This document shows positions 10,801 through 18,441 of a stretch of 64,000 bases of DNA, in pieces. Below the pieces are notes generated by a model that worked only from the letters and a program-made list of their open reading frames with translations, did no database searches and was not told the DNA's origin. This DNA comes from Verrucomicrobiota bacterium (GTDB lineage Bacteria; Verrucomicrobiota; Verrucomicrobiia; Verrucomicrobiales; Akkermansiaceae). The DNA lies in contig JAFLEH010000033.1 of the NCBI GenBank assembly GCA_017301995.1, forward strand, positions 1 to 64,000, written 5' to 3'. The first letter of the stretch is position 1, and every line of letters begins with the position of its first letter. Made by a program: the position numbers and the translations under genes.

Positions 10801-11377
10801 CGACAAATTCCGCAAGGTGATCGATTCCGACCGCTACCGTCGGCTCGGTTTGGTGGACGACCTGGAAATCGACAACCCGCGCGACCGTTTCCCCTTCGCC
10901 GGCATGGTGCGCAGCGCGGAAACCAAGACCACCAAGGCGGGAAAACCGTTTGGCATCTTGGTGCTGGAGGATTTCACCGGATCCGCGGAGATCACCATCT
11001 GGGGAGAGTCATTCGTTCCCGCCCGCGACGCCGGGTTGATGGAGCCCGGCCGGATCGTCCGCCTCAAATGCGCGGTCCAGGTGGACGACCGCACCGGTTC
11101 CCGCCGCCTAACCGGCTACGAGATTGAGGAACTCAAGAGCCGCCGCGTGGCCAACAACAAGGGCCCGCTGGAACTCACCCTCTGGACCACCCGCCACAGC
11201 GAGCGCGACCTCGAGGACATCCATTTCATCATCGCCGGCTATCCCGGACACACGCCGGTCCACATCCATTTCCAAAACAGCGCCGGCCGCCGCGCCACCG
11301 TCGAACTCGGCGCCGCCTTCAACGTCAAACGCTCCCCCGAACTCGAGGACGAACTCGGGAAATGGATCGAGGAGTGA
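7895..11377 (+). CDS. dnaE: DNA polymerase III alpha subunit
   Basis: A 1160-residue DnaE1-type replicative polymerase subunit. The PHP domain at the N-terminus starts with HLHTEFSLLDG. The polymerase core has GPGRGSAAGSL, the catalytic aspartates in PPDVDIDF and the third in KMDFLGLKNL. The tandem helix-hairpin-helix region and an OB fold (FAGMVRSAETKTTKAGKPFG) follow. Length is typical of DnaE1. It probably shares a transcript with rarA and ends 27 bp before the convergent EF-hand gene. Confidence 0.97.
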   Translation: MSDSFVHLHLHTEFSLLDGMTRTKDLAKRAAELGMPAVALTDHGNLYGAIKFYKSCKDAGIKPIFGCEIYLAPGSMEDKREVIGRKRATHLTLLAETNEGWDNLSKLVTKGHLEGLYYGKPRVDRAALRQYAKGIICLSGCVGGPVNEWLLAGDYEKAKETLAELADIFGHANTYVEIHNHGLEPQQLVTPKLLQLARELNLKPVAANDVHFLKRTDHEAHDVMICIGTGHLLLDENRMRYSPELYFKSAEEMRALFADIPGACDATLEIAERCNVSIKLDSTSSEKYPQFGTPDGSPREEYFMKVCREGLVRRYGEERANDPEVAARLKYEVDTINQLGFASYFLITADFIQWARDHGIPVGPGRGSAAGSLASYAIGITDICPLRFGLLFERFLNPERVSPPDVDIDFCQSRRGEVIEYVRQKYGERCVSHIITYGKLGAKSVIRDVARVMGVSYGEADRLAKMIEAKPDATLEKEFAAKPELRELIESSSTYQELWNYACKLEGLNRNTGVHAAGIVIGDRPLDEHVPLTRGNEGEVITQYDMKVITDVGLLKMDFLGLKNLTVIQEAVEHIRRHTPDFAIERVPLDDRKTFEILNRGETMGVFQLESGGMVETCRKYQLEKIEDIIDLLALYRPGAMQFIDQMIEVKKGRKRVVFEHPLLEKVCGDTYGVMIYQEQVQNAAKLLAGYTLGGADLLRRAMGKKDPAQMAKERGGFIAGCEKTNGIGAVLAGQIFDKIEMFAGYGFNKSHSACYGHISYWTAYLKANHTVEFMAALLSNEIQNTDKIGVFVSECHRIGLELLPPDINKSQLRFAPELAPNGRPAIRYGLAAIKNCGEGAMAAAIQERDAAGPFTSIEDFSNRLDSKVVNKRILETLVKAGAFDWTGETRAGMFERLEQVISAASSIQRDRASGQVSLFDAMDFAPPPAPKAGAKGRNGKPAVEEWPKDDRLTHEKELLGFYVTGHPLDKFRKVIDSDRYRRLGLVDDLEIDNPRDRFPFAGMVRSAETKTTKAGKPFGILVLEDFTGSAEITIWGESFVPARDAGLMEPGRIVRLKCAVQVDDRTGSRRLTGYEIEELKSRRVANNKGPLELTLWTTRHSERDLEDIHFIIAGYPGHTPVHIHFQNSAGRRATVELGAAFNVKRSPELEDELGKWIEE

Positions 11378-11404
11378 ATTGCCAGGGCGTCCCAAGGCCC
11401 ACCT

Positions 11405-12274
11405 TCAAAGCGTATCCGGGGCGGGGGCCGGAGCTACGGGAGGCTCTCCGGGCCCGGGCTGAGGCTCAGGACCGGGCGGGATCGGGGGCTGCGGCGGACC
11501 ATCGCCACGTCTCGGCTGTTGGGGAATGTGGGGCTTGCCCGGCATGCGGCCGTCGCCCTTTGGTTCGATTCGCGAGAACTCGGGTCCGTCCAGTTTCAGA
11601 TCCTTGTTTCCGTCGAGTTGCTCGAACCGTTTCTCCTGCTCTTGCGGGCCCATGCCGCGGACCATCGGCGCCTGACGGAATTCCTCCAGCGAAAGAAACG
11701 CGTCGTTGTCCTTGTCGAGGTTGCGGAACAGGCCGCGGAAATCATGGCCTTGCCCGCCGCGCCGGTCGATTGGCGGCCGATCTTTCGGTGTGATCTGGCC
11801 GTCGCCGTCCACGTCGAGGCGCTTGAACAACGCTTCCTGGCGTTCCGGCTGGAGCTTTTTGAAGACCTCGCCCGCCCGGAATTCCTCCAGGCTGACTCCG
11901 CCGCTGTGGTCCTTGTCGAGTTCGGCGAGCTGTGGAACCCTCGGACCGGGATTGTCCTGCGGACGGAACAAGCGGGCCAGTTCCTCGCGGCTCAGGCTGC
12001 CGTTGCCGTCCTTGTCGAGCCGCTTGAACAGGGTGTCCCGCTTGTCTTCGGGCAAGCTGCTCACCCGCCCGAATCCGTCAAACTCGGCGCGGGAAATCGC
12101 ACCGTCGTGATCCGTGTCCGCTTTTTGCAGAGCCTCGGCGATCTGCTTGTGCCACGGCGCGCGGGCACCATCCGGCATCGGCATTCCGCCCTCGCGGGGC
12201 GTGCCGGGTTCGGCCGCGACGAGAGCCGGGCTGCAAAGTCCCGCCAAAATGATGGATACAGGCATCGGTTTCAT
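11405..12274 (-). CDS. Exported multi-EF-hand protein with Pro-rich C-terminus
   Basis: A 289-residue protein with a Sec signal peptide (MKPMPVSIILAGLCSPALVA, cleavage near AEP). Six 12-residue EF-hand loops start at D53, D87, D120, D154, D187 and D221. The first three and the fifth have canonical D-x-D/N spacing and Glu at position 12; the fourth ends in Asp and the sixth (DGNKDLKLDGPE) is variant. The tail after residue 245 is Pro/Gly-rich. Calcium binding in the periplasm or outside the cell is the likely property. The start at 12,274 is set by the signal peptide. It is divergent from metF and convergent with dnaE, with no operon partner. A single EF loop also occurs in the CotH protein at 41,579. 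Confidence 0.85.
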   Translation of the reverse strand: MKPMPVSIILAGLCSPALVAAEPGTPREGGMPMPDGARAPWHKQIAEALQKADTDHDGAISRAEFDGFGRVSSLPEDKRDTLFKRLDKDGNGSLSREELARLFRPQDNPGPRVPQLAELDKDHSGGVSLEEFRAGEVFKKLQPERQEALFKRLDVDGDGQITPKDRPPIDRRGGQGHDFRGLFRNLDKDNDAFLSLEEFRQAPMVRGMGPQEQEKRFEQLDGNKDLKLDGPEFSRIEPKGDGRMPGKPHIPQQPRRGDGPPQPPIPPGPEPQPGPGEPPVAPAPAPDTL

Positions 12275-12385
12275 GGATTCTCGGGGAAAATTTATAGCTC
12301 CGGATTTGCGGAACTCCATTACAAACTCCCGGCCGGGTGAAAAGTTTCGCCAAAACGGTCCGGCTGGTATAGTCCTCGCCCGCCC

Positions 12386-13300
12386 ATGCACATCCGTGAC
12401 ATTCTGGCCGCCTCAGGCCCATCGCTCTCGTTTGAGTTTTTCCCGCCGCGCACCGCCTCGGCGTGGGAGGACCTCTATCAGGCCATCCGCGATCTGGAAC
12501 CGCTCGATCCGACGTTTGTTTCGGTCACATACGGTGCCGGTGGATCGACTCGCGAACTGACCCATGATCTCGTCGTCCGCATCCGGGAAACCACGTCGAT
12601 TCCCCCCACTCCGCACCTGACCTGCGTGGGGCACTCCAAGGCGGACATCGAAACCATCCTAACCCGCTACGCGGCGGCCGGTGTCTCAAACATTCTGGCA
12701 TTGCGCGGCGACCCGCCCGCCGACCAACCGGGTTATGATTGGTCGCAGGGGGATTTCCGACACGCGGCCGATCTGGTGGCGTTCATCCGCGACTTCAACG
12801 CCTCCGGACGGCACCCGGACCCGCGCGGATTCGGAATCGGCGTGGCCGGTTTCCCGGAGGGCCATCCGGCCACCCCCAACCGCATGTTGGAAATGGACCG
12901 GCTGAAAGCGAAAATCGACGCGGGAGCGGACTACATCTGCACCCAACTGTTCTTCGACAACCATGACTTCCTGGACTTCCGCGACCGGTGTTCGCTGGCG
13001 GGCATCGACGTGCCAATCATCGCCGGAATCATGCCGGTAACATCGCTTTCCGGCATGCGCCGGATGGCCGAACTGGCCGCCGGAGCCCGCTTCCCGGCCA
13101 AACTGATCCGCGCGCTGGACCGTGCCAACGGCATCCCCGAGGCGGTCGAGCGGGTGGGCATCCACTACGCCGCCACCCAATGCGCGGAACTGCTGGACAA
13201 GGATGTCTCCGGCATCCATTTCTACACCCTGAACAAAAGCCGTGCCACACGGGAAATCTACGCGAGCCTCGGTCTCGCAAGCCGCCCGGCGGACGGTTAG
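12386..13300 (+). CDS. metF: 5,10-methylenetetrahydrofolate reductase
   Basis: A 304-residue TIM-barrel flavoenzyme that reduces methylene-THF to methyl-THF for methionine synthesis. Family motifs visible are SFEFFPPRT near the N-terminus (catalytic Glu), VSVTYGAGGSTRE, HLTCVGHS, NILALRGDPP, IGVAGFPEGHP and AGIMPVTS. Length is normal. Its stop codon overlaps that of the convergent AsmA-like gene within TTAG at 13,297-13,300. I see no riboswitch in the 111-bp spacer shared with the EF-hand gene. Confidence 0.95.
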   Translation: MHIRDILAASGPSLSFEFFPPRTASAWEDLYQAIRDLEPLDPTFVSVTYGAGGSTRELTHDLVVRIRETTSIPPTPHLTCVGHSKADIETILTRYAAAGVSNILALRGDPPADQPGYDWSQGDFRHAADLVAFIRDFNASGRHPDPRGFGIGVAGFPEGHPATPNRMLEMDRLKAKIDAGADYICTQLFFDNHDFLDFRDRCSLAGIDVPIIAGIMPVTSLSGMRRMAELAAGARFPAKLIRALDRANGIPEAVERVGIHYAATQCAELLDKDVSGIHFYTLNKSRATREIYASLGLASRPADG

Positions 13301-14940
13301 TATTTCTTGCCCTTGAGGTAGAGTTCCTCGGTTTGATCGAAGGTCAGGCTGTAGAGGTCTCCCTTGAGCGGCACGTCCATGGGAATCCGCCCGGACTGCG
13401 GGTCCACCGGAAACAACTCGCGCAGGGTGGGTGTGTTTTCAAACGTTTCGGGCGGCAGGGTGATCTGGAATCCGCCTACGTACATGTAGGTCCTCGACTC
13501 GATCTCGATTGCCTGATCCGCTAGCAGGCGCGCCTGGAACGACTGGCCCACCCGGTCGAAAAACTCCGCGCCTTCATCATCGATGTTCGCGCCGAGATTC
13601 TTTTCGCGCTCCTTCTGGAGTTCCTTGGCTGCCTGCTTGAGAGACAGTCCGGAGCCACCACCGCCGCCTTGGTTGGGCACAGAGGGACTGGGTTCGATGC
13701 GATCCCCCACCCGATTGCGCTGCACCGCCGCGGCCGCCTCCTCACGCGTGGGCAGACGAACTTTCATCTGGCCGGCCATGGTCAAAAGATCACCCGCTTT
13801 CAGATCGACCTCGGACACGTCCATCGCTCCGCCCTGGGTCTTGATCCGGAAGGATCCCTGTTTGAACTCGACCGATTTGAAATTGGTGAACACCGCGAAC
13901 TCGGACAGCGCGCGCAGCAGATAGATCCGGTCGCGCAAAACGATCGGGTTATCCTCGTCCACCAGAACCTTGCCCTCGATGGCGATCCCTTCGTTTGTGT
14001 TGGTTGATCCGGAGACCTTGAATTCCCCGCTGATCCGGCCCTCGACAAACTCGCGGGTCGCCGGCGGGATCAGACCCTCGATCGGCAGGCGGTTCGCGCG
14101 GATCGTTCCTTTCAACTCGGGCCGCGCGCCTGTGGATATCTTCATGCCGTCCATCCGGACGCTGCCCGGACCACTGCGGAACTCCGCCTTTTCAAACACG
14201 ATCTCATCCCGGGTGCAGACCAATGTCAGCTCGACAATGTCCAGCCGCTTGAGCCAGCCTTGGGAGAATTGGCCTCCCGACGCCTGAATCCGCCACCCGT
14301 GGCCGGTCCGGTGAAACCGCACATGGCTTCCCAACACCGAGCCGCGCGAACGCTCGGAGAATCCCCAGCGGATATTCCCGCGGGTCACATCGATCGTCTC
14401 AAACTCCAGGTTTTCGAAGCTCTGGAACAGTACATTTCCGATCTTCTTCGATGCGCCCTCATCATCCGCACCCGCATTCAACTGGATATCCAAATCACTG
14501 ATCGTCAGCACGCCGAGGCGCCAGCTTCCAGGAAGGGCGTCAAAGAATCCCATCCGGGCTTTGATGCCTTTGGCTTCCAATTCGGAAAAAAACGTCTGGC
14601 TGCCGCCCTCGCTGGCGAATCGCCGCATCATCATCTCACCCTGGATCCGCTGGAATCCGCCCATCTTGGATTTCGTTGCGCCCAAGCCCGTGTTGATCGA
14701 CTCCTCAAGGCGGCTTTGGAACCCCTTGGTGCCGGGCAACCACACCAGATAGACCGTGGCCGCAATCGCCAACACCAACACGAAAACGAAAACCCGGAGC
14801 ACCATTCTCAGGATCTGCGCCAACAACACCCCACGGGATCCCCCGCTCGCCATGGAGTAACGGACCTGGAACCAGAAGCCTTGGCTCGCCACCCATTGGC
14901 TCAGGCGCTGGTTGAATGTTTCGGGACTGTCGGCTGCCAT
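13297..14940 (-). CDS. AsmA-like envelope protein, single N-terminal membrane anchor
   Basis: A 547-residue protein with an N-terminal cytoplasmic segment, one TM helix at about residues 45-68 (VLRVFVFVLVLAIAATVYLVWL) and a long beta-rich extracytoplasmic domain. The later part (about 290-420: KGTIRANRLPIEGLIPP, FVEGRISGEFKVSG, GSFRIKTQGGAMDVSEVDLKAG without a break between segments implied) resembles the C-terminal repeat region of AsmA/TamB/YhdP-type lipid-transport proteins. That assignment is from pattern only. Residues 430-470 are charged and low-complexity with a likely coiled coil. Function is unknown. It is convergent with metF (shared TTAG) and divergent from the amidase-NamZ gene. 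Confidence 0.7.
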   Translation of the reverse strand: MAADSPETFNQRLSQWVASQGFWFQVRYSMASGGSRGVLLAQILRMVLRVFVFVLVLAIAATVYLVWLPGTKGFQSRLEESINTGLGATKSKMGGFQRIQGEMMMRRFASEGGSQTFFSELEAKGIKARMGFFDALPGSWRLGVLTISDLDIQLNAGADDEGASKKIGNVLFQSFENLEFETIDVTRGNIRWGFSERSRGSVLGSHVRFHRTGHGWRIQASGGQFSQGWLKRLDIVELTLVCTRDEIVFEKAEFRSGPGSVRMDGMKISTGARPELKGTIRANRLPIEGLIPPATREFVEGRISGEFKVSGSTNTNEGIAIEGKVLVDEDNPIVLRDRIYLLRALSEFAVFTNFKSVEFKQGSFRIKTQGGAMDVSEVDLKAGDLLTMAGQMKVRLPTREEAAAAVQRNRVGDRIEPSPSVPNQGGGGGSGLSLKQAAKELQKEREKNLGANIDDEGAEFFDRVGQSFQARLLADQAIEIESRTYMYVGGFQITLPPETFENTPTLRELFPVDPQSGRIPMDVPLKGDLYSLTFDQTEELYLKGKKY

Positions 14941-15138
14941 GTTTGCGTGTTGCGTTTCCTTGCGGGCACTTTCTTGGCCGGATATTCCCCGGTTGCCAAT
15001 AAAAAAAGTCAGGGGATTTTCCCGCCTGTTCCCCGCAATCCCGGCCCATCATCCGCGTTTCACACGCCATCCGCCCGCCACGGCCCATGGCAGGAGACCT
15101 TGAAAGATCCAACCGTTGAAGCGCGCATTGGAACTCCC

Positions 15139-17508
15139 GTGATCCGCCCGCCAGCATTCCTTATCGCCGCCGCCTGCCTCGCCACCGCCCATGGCGAGCC
15201 GACGACCGGCTTCCATGCCGACCGCCTGAAGGCCATGGAGACTGCGGTGCGGACTTCGGTCGCCGCAGGGCGCGTTCCCGGCGCGGTGCTCTGGCTGGAG
15301 CACTCCGGCACAGCCTGGCACAAGGCGATCGGCGACCGCGCGATCCAACCGAAACGCGAAACGCTAACCGAAGACACGATCTACGACGCCGCCTCGCTCA
15401 CCAAGGTCATCGCCACCACCACAGCGGTGATGAAACTCCACGAACGGGGAAAAATCGGCCTCGACGACCCGGTCTCACGCCATATCCCCGGGTTTGCGGG
15501 AAACGGCAGAGACCCGATCACGGTGCGCCATTTGCTCACCCACCACTCCGGACTGCCCGCGGGCATCGCCTCGAAGGACGATTGGCACGGCACCGACCGC
15601 GCGATCGAACTGGCCTGCGCGCTGGTGCCCACGGGTCCGCCGGGCACCGTTTACCGCTACAGCGATGCCAACTTCATTCTGCTAGGCAAGATTGTGGAAA
15701 TCGTCTCTTGTGTACCGCTGGACACCTACTGCGAGCGGGAGATCTTCAGGCCGCTGGGCATGAAGGACACCGGATTCCGTCGGTTCGATCCCGTCGCAAT
15801 TCCGCCGCCACCGGTGAAAGACGTGACCAGAATCGCGCCCACCACCCTTCAACCGGACGGCACCCCACTGCGCGGCATCGTCCACGACCCGACCTCCCGC
15901 CGGATGGGCGGCGTGGCGGGACACGCCGGATTGTTTCTCACAGCTTCGGACCTCGCCAAATTTTGCCGGATGCTGCTCAATGGCGGCAGATTGGGCAAAT
16001 CCCGGATCCTCGGCCAAGCCACCGTGGACCTCATGACCGGCGTACGCTCGCCGGATGGATCGGCCCGCCGCGGGTTCGGTTGGGATATCGACTCTCCCCA
16101 CGCGGGCCAGCGCGGCGGGCACTTTCCGCTGGGAGGCTTCGGCCATACCGGATGGACCGGTCCTTCGGTTTGGATCGATCCGTTTTCCAATACGTTTCTG
16201 ATCTTTTTAACCAACCGAAACCATCCTTCCGAAAACGGCAGCGCGGGAGAACTCCGCAACCAGCTCGCCACCTACGCCGCCGAGGCGGTTAGGGACTTCA
16301 ATTTTCTCCACGTCCCCGGTTCGCTCCCGCCGATCCCCGCGGCCCAGCCAGAACGCCGCGCCCCTTCCGAGCCAAGACCGGTGCTCAACGGCATCGACGT
16401 CCTCGCGCGCGACGGGTTCGATCGGTTGAAAGGGATGAAAATCGGCCTTGTCACCAACGCCAGCGGCATCGACCGCAACGGCCGTTCCACCATCGATGTT
16501 CTGAAAGCCGCGCCCAAAGTGAAACTGACCGCCCTGTTCAGCCCCGAGCACGGCCTGCGCGCGCAATCGGAGGCCGAGAAGATTCCGGACACGAAAGACG
16601 CCGCCACGGGGCTTCCGGTTTACAGCCTTTACGGGGAACGCAAAGCGCCCACCGCAGCCCAACTCGCCGGGCTGGACGCGCTGGTGTTCGACATCCAGGA
16701 CGCCGGATGCCGGTTCTACACCTATGTTTCCACCCTCACCCACTGCATGGAGGCCACCTCCGCCACAGGCATCCGGATGATCGTGTTGGACCGCGCGAAC
16801 CCGATCGGTTCCCGTGTGGAAGGCGCCGTTCTCACCGAACCCAGGTCGTTCGTGGGGATCCACGAGATCCCCCTCCGCCACGGCATGACCCTCGGCGAAT
16901 TGGCGCTGCTCATCCACGCCGAACGAAAACTCACCGGCAAGCTGTCCGTGGTCGCCTGCGAAGGAGGAAATCCGGTGACCTGGTTTGACCTAACCGGCCT
17001 GCCATGGCGCAATCCCTCGCCCAATCTGCGAAACCCGACCGCCATCCTGCTCTATCCGGGAGTCGGCATGTTGGAGTTCTGCAAACTGAGCGTCGGACGG
17101 GGAACGGACAGTCCGTTCGAAATCATCGGCGCCCCCTACGTCGATGACCTCGTCCTCGCCGCCGCCCTCAATCGGACGGCCCCCGCGGGAATCCGCTTCA
17201 CACCCGTCCGTTTCACGCCGGCATCCTCGGTATTCGCCAACACCGAATGCCGCGGCGTCCGCCTGACCGTCACCGACCGCGACGCGGTGCGCGCCGCTTC
17301 GCTCGGGCTGGTCCTGGCCGACACTCTGCACCGGCTCTATCCGGACAAGCTCGGCCTCGACGCCTGCCTGAAACTGCTGGGCGACCGTCCGACGCTCGAA
17401 GCCATCAAAGCCGGAACCCCCGTGAAACGGATCGAAGCCACATGGCGTCCCGGCCTCCACCGCTTCGAGGAACGGAGAAAACCGCATCTGCTCTATCCGA
17501 GGACCTGA
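15139..17508 (+). CDS. Exported beta-lactamase-fold amidase/esterase fused to NamZ (DUF1343) exo-N-acetylmuramidase
   Basis: A 789-residue two-domain enzyme. A GTG start at 15,139 gives a clean signal peptide (MIRPPAFLIAAACLATAHG); the open frame upstream is antisense to the AsmA-like gene. Domain 1 (about 25-390) is a serine beta-lactamase/AmiE-like hydrolase with S86-L-T-K89, Y174-S-D in VYRYSDAN and a late HTGWTG motif. Domain 2 (about 410-785) begins NGIDVLARDGFDRL and contains GLVTNASGIDRNG and FSPEHGLR, the signature of DUF1343, now NamZ/GH171. In Bacillus subtilis the separate amiE (ybbE) and namZ (ybbC) genes sit together in a muropeptide-recycling operon. A fused enzyme could remove the peptide and release MurNAc in one polypeptide. 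Activity is inferred. Confidence 0.88.
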   Translation: MIRPPAFLIAAACLATAHGEPTTGFHADRLKAMETAVRTSVAAGRVPGAVLWLEHSGTAWHKAIGDRAIQPKRETLTEDTIYDAASLTKVIATTTAVMKLHERGKIGLDDPVSRHIPGFAGNGRDPITVRHLLTHHSGLPAGIASKDDWHGTDRAIELACALVPTGPPGTVYRYSDANFILLGKIVEIVSCVPLDTYCEREIFRPLGMKDTGFRRFDPVAIPPPPVKDVTRIAPTTLQPDGTPLRGIVHDPTSRRMGGVAGHAGLFLTASDLAKFCRMLLNGGRLGKSRILGQATVDLMTGVRSPDGSARRGFGWDIDSPHAGQRGGHFPLGGFGHTGWTGPSVWIDPFSNTFLIFLTNRNHPSENGSAGELRNQLATYAAEAVRDFNFLHVPGSLPPIPAAQPERRAPSEPRPVLNGIDVLARDGFDRLKGMKIGLVTNASGIDRNGRSTIDVLKAAPKVKLTALFSPEHGLRAQSEAEKIPDTKDAATGLPVYSLYGERKAPTAAQLAGLDALVFDIQDAGCRFYTYVSTLTHCMEATSATGIRMIVLDRANPIGSRVEGAVLTEPRSFVGIHEIPLRHGMTLGELALLIHAERKLTGKLSVVACEGGNPVTWFDLTGLPWRNPSPNLRNPTAILLYPGVGMLEFCKLSVGRGTDSPFEIIGAPYVDDLVLAAALNRTAPAGIRFTPVRFTPASSVFANTECRGVRLTVTDRDAVRAASLGLVLADTLHRLYPDKLGLDACLKLLGDRPTLEAIKAGTPVKRIEATWRPGLHRFEERRKPHLLYPRT

Positions 17509-17701
17509 CCGATGCACCGGTGACCGGTGACCGTTCACCGCCCGCCCCCCGTCCGGAAGAATCTCACCGTCACGTCGCCAAGGAGATCGGAGATCGCGGA
17601 TGGTCGATGGATGATGAACCGGCGCGCGCCGTGGCTGGGTGCGTCTCGCCCCAGTCCGTTGCCGGTGCGTCTCGCGCCGGCATTTCAACCACACCCCGCC
17701 T

Positions 17702-17760
17702 GAAAATTCGCCGCCAAGCCGTGAAGATCGCGAAGGGGATGGAAGATCGTGGATGGTGGA
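17702..17760 (+). repeat. Dispersed ~59-bp intergenic repeat (copy 1), inverted copy at 26,945
   Basis: The sequence runs from GAAAATTCGCCGCCAAG through GCGAAGGGGATGGAAGATCG to GATGGTGGA. Aligned by eye, the reverse complement of 26,945-27,004 matches most of it, with CGCGAAGGGGAT and GAAGATCG conserved exactly. A partial third copy (GAGATCGGAGATCGCGGATGG) is at 17,583-17,603. All copies are outside genes. Confidence 0.75.
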
Positions 17761-17943
17761 TCGATGATCTTTGGGAGAAGTGCGCATTCGAATTCCGCGA
17801 CCCTAAAACCGGGATCGTTTGCCCTTCAGGCTTCGTTGGAGGGACTCGACCCTACGTTCGCAACGGAAAGGTTCACTTGCGTGCGCTCTACTTTGGCGGC
17901 AAAGCGAATAAAAAGAGCACGCCGGACCCGGGATAATACCTTC

Positions 17944-17973
17944 AATCGTGTAAGGCATTTCACCTACACGATT
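17944..17973. other. Perfect 9-bp hairpin with 12-nt loop
   Basis: AATCGTGTA at 17,944-17,952 pairs perfectly with TACACGATT at 17,965-17,973. No U-run follows on either strand, so it is not a standard intrinsic terminator. It lies between the NamZ gene and the giant protein gene and may be an RNA structure or a protein-binding site. Confidence 0.5.
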
Positions 17974-18441
17974 ATCAGCATCTCGTGACTTTCCGGTTTG
18001 CGGAATTTGCACCATTGTCTCACCAAGCAAGCGCGCTTGGTTGGTTGTCCCGCTCTCCGTCGCAAGGAGGTGGTGTTTCTGTCAAGTGAGTTTGCCGGGA
18101 TTTGTCCCGCACTTGTGGGGAAACCGGAAGGTTTTCAGTCGGCCGACCGGCCCCGGCAGGTGTCCTGGCAGATGAACATAACGCGCTAGTGGGGATTGGG
18201 GCACCGTTGTTCCGGGGGGAGTGACGGTGCCCTGTGACCCCTCCCCCGTTCCTTCCGGGTAAAATCTCGGTAAATCCAAGGGTTCCGGATTGACCCGCCC
18301 ATCCACCGGGCGCAATCTCCCGACGCTTCAGGAAGGGTCCGCCATCGGGAAATTTTCCAAGATTTCCGTCCGTGGCGTGTCGCTCTTTCTGAAACCCGGT
18401 CGTCCAGACCGGATGATTCGCAGTTTGAACCCAACCCCGCC

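Larger units (their letters stand above)
17509..18441. other. Long non-coding region with repeats and hairpins
   Basis: I see no convincing gene in these 933 bp. The only sizeable frame runs on from the antisense of the NamZ domain and lacks protein-like features. The region holds a dispersed repeat at 17,702-17,760 with a partial copy around 17,583-17,611, a hairpin at 17,944-17,973, a perfect 12-bp palindrome (CAAGCGCGCTTG) at 18,028-18,039, and the long leader of the 8-kb gene that starts at 18,442. A T-arm-like fragment lies near 17,848-17,862, but no tRNA can be folded around it. Confidence 0.6.

Noticed and set aside
17835..17935. tRNA-like T-arm (AGGGTCGAGTCCCT) on the minus strand
   Set aside because: The loop lacks the TTCRA pattern, the stem is only 4 bp, and no acceptor or anticodon arm can be folded around it.
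17247..17936. Plus-strand open frame after the NamZ domain
   Set aside because: The first part is in another frame of the NamZ gene and the rest is repeat sequence; no protein-like pattern.
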